NCBI RefSeq assembly: GCF_029227915.1
Contig: NC_079884.1
Coordinates: 22,446,001 to 22,510,000, forward strand
From: Hydractinia symbiolongicarpus
Taxonomy: Eukaryota; Cnidaria; Hydrozoa; Anthoathecata; Hydractiniidae
Length of the DNA: 64,000 bases
Direction: 5' to 3'
Under the pieces are notes generated by a model. That model was not told the DNA's origin. It did not search any database and saw only the letters and a list, made by a program, of their open reading frames with translations. Positions within the stretch are counted from its first letter, which is position 1. Each line of letters begins with the position of its first letter. Positions 56,501-64,000 of this stretch are shown here, in pieces. Made by a program: the position numbers and the translations under genes.

Positions 56501-59500
56501 TGAACACAGTCATGATTAGTAGCATTGCAGCTAAGTGTTACCTTGTAGTTGGAAAGTGGCCCTGCGGAGTTTGCAGGAAAGGGGTTGGTAGTAACTCAAT
56601 TTTTTGTCAGACTTGCAAGCATTGGGTACATAAGAAGTGCAGTAGTATTGGTGGAAGGTTAAGAGCTGAAATTCAGTTTGTATGCAAGTGTTGCAAAGGT
56701 GAGAAAGAGAATAAAGTATTTCCAGCTTTAATGATGTACAACAGTGGCTCCTTAGAGATAGTTGAGAACTTCTGTTACTTAGGTGACATGTTGGGGAGTG
56801 AAGGGGGTGTTGGAAGAAGTGTTACTTGCAGGATAGGTTCTGCTTGAAAAAAGTTCAGAGAGTTACTTCCTTTGTTGACTAGCAGAGTCTTGTCAATTCA
56901 GGTAGGTTGTATGAGGCTTGTGTGAGAAGTGTTATGTTGTACAGTAGTGAGACATGGGCAGTGTAGCAAGAAGATCTTGACCGTTTAGAAAGGGATCATC
57001 ATTCATCAACATCATTCTCCGCTTAACGTCCGTTTTCCATGCTAGCATGGGTTGCACAGGGTATATTAATGACTCTCTTCCAATCTGATCTAGATTGTGT
57101 TAGATCTAAACTCAACTTCCTTTGTATCAAGTCTGTCCTTATAACCTCCTGCCAAGTCTTTCTCGGCCTGCCTCTGGGCTTTGCCCCAGGAACTATCAAG
57201 TCTCTACACTTTCTTACCCAATTATCCTCCTCCATTCTTTCCAAATGCCCCAGCCAATCCAATTTTCTTATCTGGATAACATCTTTAATTCTACGGAGAC
57301 TTAGCCTGCTTCTCAGCTCATCTGAACTCTTTCTGTCTTTCAGACTGGCGTTACACATCCACGTAACCATTCTCATATCATTCCTATCTAAACGGTCAAG
57401 ATATTCCTGCTTCACTGCCCATGTCTCACTACCGTACAACATAACACTTCTTACACAGGCCTCATATGACCTACCTTTTACATCAATTGACAGGACTCTG
57501 CTAGTCAACAAAGGAAGTAACTCTCTGAACTTTTGATGATATGAGAATGGTTAGGTGGATATGTAATACCAGTCTGAGAGACAGAAAGTGTTCAGATGAG
57601 TTAAGAAGCAGGCTAAGTATCAATAGAAATAAAGATGTTATTTAGATAAGAAGATTGAATTGGCTGAGCCACTTGGAAAGAATGAAGGATTATAATTGGG
57701 TAAGAAAGTGTAGAGACTTGATAGTTCCTGGGGCAAAGCTCAGAGGAGACCGAGAAAGACTTGGCAGAAGGTTGTAAGGAAAGACTTAACCCTATTCGGT
57801 CCGGGGTTTTTCGAACATACTATGACCGGGGGGGGTGGGGCGGGATCCGCCCCCCCCCCTCAATAACTTTTCATAGGGTTGTTCAAATTGAATCAAACTT
57901 GGCACACTTATAGTACGTCATAAAAGGAACAAAATGGCGGCAAAAAAAATTTGCTTGCGTCAGCACATTTTCTGTGACGTCATCAAAAGCTTTAAAATTG
58001 TTAAAAATGCCACTATCTGCTTAAATTATAATTACTTTTGTTCTAGATCGAATTTTTACATTCTGTTTGAAGTTTCTGAAAGCTAAATAAAAGTTATTTA
58101 ACATATTTTCCGGTTTTTACATGGATCGGATGAAAAATTGCCAAGAATTGCCCGAAAATCCGTTTTTTTCCGATTTTCGGGTAAAATCCGACAAAATCGG
58201 GAAATCGGATTAGTCACGTGTTCTAATTATTCAAAATGATTCTTCTTGATGAAACAAAGTTATGTTGCAAGTTTTAAGTTCTAAGGATAATCCTAACAGG
58301 AGTTATTATATATTCCCCATTATAAGGATTTCATAGAGATTTTTAGGGGTAGTTTCGAGTAATGGCCAATATCGAAGCCTCTGAAAGGTATGGGACCTAA
58401 AAAATTAGCATGCAGGTGTCTAATAGATAACTGTTGAAACTCAGTAAGTATCATAGCCATATAACAAAGCAATCAGGAGTTATTAAAAAAAACCGTCAGG
58501 GGGGCCGGAATCCGCCCCCCTCCGGACCGAATAGGGTTAATACAAAGGAAGTTGAGTTTAGATCTAACACAGTCTAGATCAGATTGGAAGAGGGTCATTA
58601 ATATACCCCGTCCAACCCATGCCAGCATGGAAAACGGACGTTAAGCCAAGAATGATGATGATGATGATTGAAGGATGCCCAGATTTGGAAAAGCGAATAT
58701 TTGGACATGGTCAAAATGATAGATGACTAAACTCCACCACGACCTGCTGTTTGCTTGCCAATGGCAGCTGAATTTAATGAAAAAGTAGCAGTGGACCTCA
58801 AGAGTTAGAGTTGTCATTGGACCCTACATATATTGATATGTGGTGTAGGTTGACAGTTTCGAAGTTTATACCAAGAAAAAGCCCAGTGATGACTTTGATA
58901 CTATAATGCTTCATTGGGTTGGTGCAGGGTATAGAGTAATGCAAGCGATGCTGACAGACAATGGAGGCGAATTTACTTCTGAAGAATTTAGGGAAGTTGC
59001 AAGTATTGTTAGCGTTCAAGTATGCACAAGAGCTGTGGAGAGCTCTTTTCAAAATGGCCTCTGTGAAAGAGTCAATGCAGTTACAGATTCTATGCTTTTC
59101 AAAATGATTGACTAGTCCCCCAAGACCTCTGTTGAAGTTTACTTGCTTGGGCTACAATGGCAAGAAACGCTTTACAAATGTGGCATGGTTTCAGCAGTTA
59201 TCAACTAGTGTTTGGTAAAAATCCTAACCTACCAAACGTTATGGAAGCTACACAACCAGCCCTTGAAGGATCAACGTCAAGTGAAATACTTGCTCAACAT
59301 CTTAAATGCACTCCATGAGGCAAGAAAAAGTTTTATTCAATCAAAAGCTTCAGAAAGAATTGACGTGCACTACGAACCAAGATTCGATCATCCGAAGAGA
59401 CGTTTGAACATGGTCACAACGTCTATTACAAGAGAGAGGGACATGACCATTGGCTTAGACCAGCAAGAGTGATTTTCCAAGATGGAAAAGTTGTATTTGT

Positions 59501-62500
59501 TCAGCATAGCTCAATTTTTGTGCATGTATCTCCCAATCATCTCATTAAAACGAATTACAAACACCAAGGAGAATATTAAAATAACAAGCCGAAGTGATGA
59601 ATTTGTTCATCCTAAGGAAAAAGCCATCAATGACAACCATGCGTTCTCAGAAGAAATCGGCAATACAGTGCCACAGGAACATACTGACACTGTGGATCCT
59701 GTGCCAGCATTTGACAAAGACGTAGTTTCTAGCAGGAATGACGAATGTAAAACGCTATCCCAAGAAGAACCATGTCCTGACAATACAAAACTTTGGAGAT
59801 AGTGTTATCTCAAAAGTGAGAGTGCTCGGCCATGCAGGTAAATCCTCAAGGAAACACAGAGATTGGTTCAACGTTAAAGATGTTAATACATGAACTTCAA
59901 CATCTGTGACTTTGAAAGGTTTGTAATGGGATTTTCATGTTGATTCTACACAGAAGGATGATCTTCCTAATTCTGCACAGAATGATAGTGTCAAAACAAT
60001 GGCACATGAACATGTCAACATAGTTTTGGTACCAAAAGAAGATCACAAGAGTCTTGTGGCAAAGCAAGAAGAATTCCTTAAACTCAAATTTTTAAAATTG
60101 AAGAGGAAGTGCCAAACAAAAACCAGGAGATGATATTGACAACATGGGTTTTATGGATGTAAGGTGATGCAGTTCAAGCTCAACTAGTTGCCAGAGTGTA
60201 TGAAGAGAATTGTTCAGCACAAACACACTCTTCATACCCTCTGGCAACAGGTTAGTTACTAACATTCGACTTAAGTCCTTCTTAAGGGTGCTGAGTTTCC
60301 AGGTCCTCTTTTAGGGTCCTGGATTTTGGGTCATCCTATTGAAATACATTTTCCAGTGTTTTATGTGAAATGAAGAATCAAATGTTTTATGTGAAATTTA
60401 AAACAAATGTTTTCTGTAAAATGAAGAATCAAAAGTTTAGGCAATAGAAAGCTTTTACTTTTTTCATAAGAAATTCTTTTTGGCTATATTCTAAGTTGCA
60501 TATGTTAACTTTTTGATATCATCCAATTTTTATTCATTCGTCATCTAATACTTTATTGGGCACATGTTTTTTACTGTTGTGGTTTTACGCAAAAAAATAG
60601 CATTTGAAAATCATCATTTTATTCTAGCAGTTTTCAACAACATTTTTTTTTCTAAGGGAAAATAAAAACTAATTTTTAATCAGACAATCAGATTCAACTG
60701 GTTTAAGAACCGTTTCTATGATCATTTCAATTTTTGGACATTTTAAAACGATAGTAATCATTTAGAGATCATTAAGATTTTTTAAAATTGTTTACAGATT
60801 TACAGAAACGAACCTGAAGCGATTTAAACGATCTGGAAACAATTGTATTATATTTTATTTAGGCTTAACAATGATAAAGAAAAGGTAAATTTTGAGTCAT
60901 GGAGTTATAGATATTTGCCAAGGGAGAATTGGAGAGTTTCTAAATTTCATGGTAACGAAGTTGAAAGTCATATTTTCTCTCTTCCGTGTAGTGTATTATC
61001 AAGTCTATTATTTTTTTATACTTTGAATAATACTACAACATCATCATACTCACTTCTAATGAAAAACTTCTGTTTAAATTGAAGGGTGCAGGATGCCAGC
61101 AAAACTAGCTAAATATAACTCTTTATCTGTTTTTGGAAATCCCTGAGTTTGACGCAGCACAAAAATATCAGCTCAGGTATTTTGATAGCATTTTGATTGG
61201 TTTTTTTAAACATCAGGAGATGTTATCGAGGAGAACCTTGGGCCCAGGCATTGAGAAAACTAAGATTGAAAAAATACCTTCTCCTAAAATTTTTTTTTGC
61301 ATAGTTCACGTCAGAAAAGGCTTGGGAACAATAATAATTACAGGTTTAATGATGATACTTTTAACCAGAAAACTCTGTGCTTTTCTGAATTTTTATATTT
61401 CTGTTTCTTAAAAAAAATAAAGTCTGAGAATATGCAACGATGGTTGAGAATGTCAATATTTTTTTAAGAAAACAAAGATGGCCAACCTATGCCAATAGTT
61501 CTGTTAGATTTATTGGGTAACTGTGACCATGCGACAAACTTAAATTTAAGTGCAAAAGCCTATGTTTGTTATTCAGACATAATTAAATATCATATTAATA
61601 GAAATTTCTCTTGAACACTTTATGTAAGGATTAAAGGGGCTACAGAACAGCTGTTGGTTTTCGACTTTAGTGACTTACATAAAAGTCGAGCTGATGGCAG
61701 CGGTAAACAAAAATGGCTATTTTTCCAGCATGTAATTTACAGACTTGAACATAGAGATATATCTAGAATTTTTGGTCATGTTTTTATCCAAAATGAGTCT
61801 TGCTGAAATATTTCTTTGTAATATAATTTTCGAAAAAAAATATTGAACCGGCGAGCAAAGTGCTACTGGTCTGTTCATTGCGCAAAACTTGTTTTCCGAA
61901 TTTTTAATATGTGCGCGGAATATACGGAATGTGAGCATTTTAACCGGTTCATAGCCCCTTTAATTAAAAATTAAACAAAAACAAATAAAACATTATCAAG
62001 AGGGAAAATTGTTCCTCTTTAAACTTTGTTCTGCTCTGCCATATTTATTTCTGCTTTTGTTACTTAATTAAAAAAAATAAAAAAGAAAACACAAGCGATC
62101 TGGCTCGCTGTTGAAAATGTTTTTGACGCCATGGGGATTCTTCAAGTGTTGTTTATAAATATCAATATAACAAATGCGCATCTATAAAAAAAGTTTGACT
62201 TGCTGTACTATGGTACATTTAGCACACAGATTTTCAAGTAATTTGAACCCAATTCTAGCTGAACAAAAATGAAACCACTTTCATTTTACATATAGGTGAA
62301 TATTTATCATAGCACATCCGTATTTCATTCTCAACAGAGAATGCTTCACCCCGATCAGAACTCTGATCATGACGGGCGAGTATAATGCGTGTAAGTCATA
62401 TTGAAGAAGAACTACTTTGTTCAGTTCTGGGGACTGCGGATCGAATCCTGCTCACTGCTTGGCAGTATGTTAGTGATGAACAAAGTAGTTATTCTTCAAT

Positions 62501-63696
62501 ATCATTTTCATTTTAATGCGCTGTGATTGACTAAAGAAGATAAACAGCATTCTTGCCAGCAAATAAAAGTATAAAGTTGAAAATGTAGACAGAAAAAAAT
62601 AAGTGTGGAAAGTAAAATTAAAAAAGCTTATCCTTTGTTAAATATGTATAGTTTTGGAAGCAACTGGTGGCATCTTTTTTTGATCCTGGTGACATTTTTG
62701 CTTCATACAATCCTATTTTCATTGTTTTAAAACAAACTATAGCAACTTTTTTTTTCCACAACCTGTTTTAATAGTTTTTTAAAAATCTACAACAATGTTT
62801 TGATATTTTTAATGGTAATGGATGGTGTTTAAATATTCTGTAGTCATGTTTTCGCTTATTAGAAACATATTTTGATAGTTTTTTAGACAAATTTTGACAA
62901 TGTTTTGATTTTTGACAATCCGGTATGATGGTTTCTGAAGGAACTATGATAAGCTAAGCATAGTTTAATTATATATCTTTAGAAATCAAACACGTGTGAT
63001 AACATGATAAAGATAATGTGTTGGGAGCAGTTTTAAAATGATGAAAACTGAAACGAATTTATTAAAGTGTTGAAATGCTTTTTTTATAAACAATATGGAA
63101 AAGAATGCAAAATGATTGGGAAACAAAACGAAAGTTCAAACAACTTTTATGACATAAAAACATTTTTCAACTGTTTTCAGATGCATGAAAACATGAAAAT
63201 GAGGTAGAAAATGATATTAAAAAAAAATTCTAAAATCGTGTCTCATTTAAAAAAAAAATATACAAATCGAAATACATATTTTTTGAAACAATCGTGGAGA
63301 AGATCCCTTATATATAAATTTGTTCTGTCTGTTTGTAACATGGAGCGGTTACGTTAATTCAAATTTTTAAAAAAGTTGGATTTTTAGGTATTTATTATAC
63401 TGCCTTATTTTGCGATATTTAATTACCATAAATGCTGTAATTTATACCCTTTCTCTAAAGCCCCCCCCCTGTAATTCTGAAAACCTCAACAACCAAGACT
63501 AGATAAAATCTTAAACTTTAAATTTCTTTTTGTACTAGTGTTTCACCATTCTGAATGGATATCGTCCACTGTCCCGGAATCATGGTTTGTTTTTTTATTT
63601 TATGTTCAAATTAAGCTTATAATTTTCTATATATCTTTCGTTTTAATATTTTAGTATGCTGATTTTACTTGGAGTACCCATTGGTTTTATTTTAAG
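53323..63696 (+). CDS. Na+/H+ exchanger (SLC9 family), first three exons; gene continues off the right edge
   Basis: Exons 53323-53509, 63539-63584 and 63655-63696. Exon 1 encodes a signal peptide (MALKHCILAVITFLFLTHVV, likely cut near CSTHG) and then FKFEFDHVATPF followed by FWVLLASLMKI. This is the conserved first membrane region of plasma-membrane NHE proteins, where the consensus has HV..PF and W.LLA.L.KIGFH. Exons 2 and 3 continue VFHHSEWISSTVPES, then C across the splice, then MLILLGVPIGFIL, matching the PESCLLIxLG motif. Introns: GT-AG, phase 1 (10 kb); GT-AG, phase 2 (70 bases); the third donor looks like GC (AAG/GCAAGT). Such proteins exchange external Na+ for internal H+ and control pH and volume. 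The large intron 1 holds a MITE, a Penelope fragment and the Copia/RTE nest. Confidence 0.85.
53650..54566. mobile_element. Mariner-type MITE with TA flanks
   Basis: The ends CAGTACTGGAAAAAG and CTTTTTCCAGTACTG are exact inverses and continue as G/ATTGTTTAACAT. Both are flanked by TA (53648-53649 and 54567-54568), the target typical of Tc1/mariner. No transposase gene is inside. Contains a ~53-bp tandem array and several CGCGA/TCGAT-rich inverted segments (TCGCGACGG, CTCGATCCGCGATAG). Confidence 0.8.
53975..54215. repeat. ~53-bp tandem array inside the MITE
   Basis: About four and a half units of the form GAACGGCGATAGAAAAGCTT..TTAGATTGCATTTTAAAAGTTTAA. Units follow one another directly, without spacers. 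Confidence 0.85.
54608..55135 (-). pseudogene. Penelope-like element: C-terminal GIY-YIG endonuclease region
   Basis: The peptide has FLPFVPGTSKILRRVLRQH, then NVVYKIQCKDCDAVYISET, which is the GIY-YIG-like core preceded by Penelope's usual linker. The second motif reads YIS instead of YIG, and after about 25 further codons the similarity is lost, so the nuclease is decayed. The reverse transcriptase part would be upstream (to the right) and is missing. It lies in exchanger intron 1. Confidence 0.75.
55286..56470 (+). pseudogene. Copia-like retroelement, gag/protease part
   Basis: FDDFEEYRCEQGQSIADYI and FGHKYKKL open the gag-like part. A TAA stop near 55418 separates it from FKLLKNANISMDERLLVLTG. 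The zinc-knuckle CISCGSYQHLIADYP has lost its last Cys (Tyr instead). VVLDCACSSDICGERWLDDY resembles a retroviral-type aspartic protease region (D-S/C-A-C-S-S), then DIPLLRSLKAIKKA. From about 56400 LHCQFAQPP is the start of an integrase zinc-binding region. The element is interrupted at about 56475 by an RTE insertion and resumes at about 58680. Confidence 0.7.
56471..57003 (+). mobile_element. RTE-type retrotransposon (+), 5'-truncated, left segment
   Basis: GLRVNTVMISSI, then a Cys/His ribbon CGVCRKGVGSNSIFCQTC and FCYLGDMLGSEGG, the typical post-RT region of this clade. Frameshifts are present. The copy is split at 57003 by an inverted copy and resumes at 57533. Confidence 0.8.
57004..57532 (-). 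mobile_element. RTE-type retrotransposon (-), inserted in the (+) copy
   Basis: Minus ORF 57511-57023: SYEACVRSVMLYGSETWAV, then MRMVTWMCNASLKDRKSSDE, RKLDWLGHLERMEEDNW and KPRGRPRKTWQEVI. Ends with the family terminus CATGCTAGCATGG. This copy has the longest open frame of the family in the window, so it is the youngest of them. Confidence 0.85.
57533..58675 (+). mobile_element. RTE-type retrotransposon (+), right segment, with nested MITE
   Basis: Continues the copy of 56471-57003 (MRMVRW.. then LNWLSHLERMKDYNW-like text). It is interrupted by the piggyBac-like MITE at 57790-58536, after which the terminal stretch resumes at TACAAAGGAAGTTGAG and ends with a GAT repeat at 58655-58668. Confidence 0.75.
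57790..58536. mobile_element. piggyBac-like MITE at a TTAA site
   Basis: Ends CCCTATTCGGTCCGG and CCGGACCGAATAGGG are inverse and flanked by TTAA on both sides (57786-57789 and 58537-58540). Removing the element and one TTAA restores the RTE reading (GACTTAATACAAAGG). 747 bases, non-coding, with Cs and Gs in runs near each tip. Relatives at 17030-17405 and 52086. Confidence 0.85.
58680..60215 (+). pseudogene. Copia-like retroelement, integrase and start of reverse transcriptase
   Basis: MAAEFNEKVAVDLK marks the first integrase Asp region, near 58760-58800, in a broken frame. At 58906 the frame resumes: MLHWVGAGYRV, LTDNGGEFTSEEF (second Asp) and ESSFQNGLCERVNAVTDSM (third acidic position). 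Further pieces follow: NALHEARKSFIQSKASERI, then the post-integrase linker to 59802. Around 59995-60215 VLVPKEDHKSLVAKQEEF and, in another frame, LVARVYEEN match the start of a Copia-type reverse transcriptase. The remainder of pol is absent. Several stops and shifts. Confidence 0.75.
60187..60248. repeat. 21-bp hairpin at the Copia-like breakpoint
   Basis: GTTGCCAGAGTGTATGAAGAG is inverted at 60228-60248 with one mismatch and a 20-base loop. The left arm is the coding text LVARVYEE, so the right arm is an inverted copy of it. Confidence 0.85.
60249..61630. other. AT-rich part of exchanger intron 1, nothing recognised
   Basis: No coding motif. Small ORFs at 60843-61082 and 61133-61411 have no family signature. 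A direct repeat of TCAAATGTTTTATGTGAAAT lies near 60360-60425. Confidence 0.45.
61631..61963. repeat. MITE with TTAAAGGGGCTA ends
   Basis: TTAAAGGGGCTACAGAAC at 61631 is inverted at 61942-61963 (GGTTCATAGCCCCTTTAA). 333 bases, non-coding. Confidence 0.7.
62395..62505. repeat. Hairpin with ~26-bp arms
   Basis: ATATTGAAGAAGAACTACTTTGTTCA is inverted at about 62478-62504 (TGAACAAAGTAGTTATTCTTCAATAT) with one mismatch. The loop contains GGATCGAATCC, one base off a pol III box B. Confidence 0.8.
62640..62960. repeat. Diverged ~65-bp minisatellite
   Basis: Loose repetition of GTTTTGATATTTT / TTTTGATAGTTTTTTA / ACAATGTTTTGAT units, related to the array at 51840-52085. Confidence 0.5.
63539..63584 (+). 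CDS. Exchanger exon 2
   Basis: Acceptor TTTTTGTACTAG, peptide FHHSEWISSTVPES, donor TG/GTTTGT at 63585, phase 2. The split Cys codon is completed by exon 3. Confidence 0.8.
63655..63696 (+). CDS. Exchanger exon 3 with probable GC donor
   Basis: Acceptor TAATATTTTAG, peptide MLILLGVPIGFIL. The end AAG/GCAAGT is the standard context of the rare GC-AG intron class. No GT donor of good quality lies nearby in frame. Confidence 0.65.
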
Positions 63697-64000
63697 GCAA
63701 GTTTTTCTTGTATTAATTGTTGATAAATATGTTCTGCTGAGAGTCAGAGGTACTTCTGTTATCTATGGTTGTGTGAATGCTTGTTCGTCATGGTCAACAA
63801 TTGTGATCTACAATTTAATAAATCTAGACCAGAGTGACAAATTGTCCCATACCATGGAAAAGCTGTCACTTCAAAGTTTAAATTTTTGGGTTCAAATCCC
63901 AACTTGTCAAGAATGTAAACATTTCAGAGGAAGCACATTATTTCTGTTTAGCATTTTTTATTTTAATTTGCATGAAGAATTCAATGCTATATGTTTTTTC
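63697..64000. other. Exchanger intron 3 (partial)
   Basis: AT-rich; no further exon recognised before the window ends. Confidence 0.5.

Larger units (their letters stand above)
61964..63538. other. Right part of exchanger intron 1
   Basis: Holds a hairpin at 62395-62505 and a diverged ~65-bp minisatellite at 62640-62960. Nothing else recognised. Confidence 0.45.

Noticed and set aside
62440-62460. tRNA gene or SINE based on GGATCGAATCC
   Set aside because: No box A at the right distance and no cloverleaf; kept only as a hairpin.

Overview
This window looks like nuclear DNA from a cnidarian, most likely a hydrozoan. It is very AT-rich, genes are split by long introns with good GT-AG boundaries, and about half the recognisable sequence is decayed mobile DNA of kinds common in hydrozoan genomes. 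I found no sign of bacterial origin and no convincing rRNA or tRNA gene. Host genes are assembled by hand from exon phase and homology, so exon ends are predictions.

Host genes. (1) Three copies of one caspase-homologue family lie in a row on the plus strand: a last-exon remnant at 805-923, a copy carrying two in-frame stops at 16150-20555, and an open copy of about 762 codons at 23347-34749. The two longer copies share a plan: a tiny MAS first exon, one large exon with two death-fold domains and an acidic linker, a caspase p20-like exon, a short p10-like exon and a last p10-like exon. Every intron is phase 1. Both have lost catalytic residues, so they look like pseudocaspases with a c-FLIP-like layout. 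This is the most interesting feature of the window. (2) The first three exons of a plasma-membrane-type Na+/H+ exchanger (SLC9 family) lie at 53323-63696, spread over a 10 kb first intron, and the gene runs off the right edge.

Mobile DNA, left to right: an RTE-type endonuclease fragment (1-648); a 3.65 kb element with ~290 bp terminal inverted repeats and a PIN/FEN-like nuclease gene (7205-10856), inserted at the broken 5' end of a CR1-like retrotransposon (10857-12740); RTE 3' ends (16440, 50575, 56480-58675); a Helentron-like helicase plus endonuclease fragment (26697-27694); a 5.2 kb element with 127 bp terminal inverted repeats and a GC-richer set of virus-like genes (39130-44352); a BEL/Pao pol with its 3' LTR (44767-49318); a Penelope-like GIY-YIG fragment (54608-55135); and a Copia-like element (55286-60215) that holds a nest of RTE(+), RTE(-) and a piggyBac-like MITE. 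Several MITEs, fold-backs and minisatellites fill the introns. Nearly all element genes are broken by frameshifts or stops. The one clearly intact ORF in the 5.2 kb element is at 41413-42006.

How they fit together: the caspase-homologue array appears to have grown by tandem duplication (intron borders of copies 1 and 2 are near identical at the last exon) and is being eroded by point stops and element insertions. The rest is mostly transposon stratigraphy inside introns and between genes.
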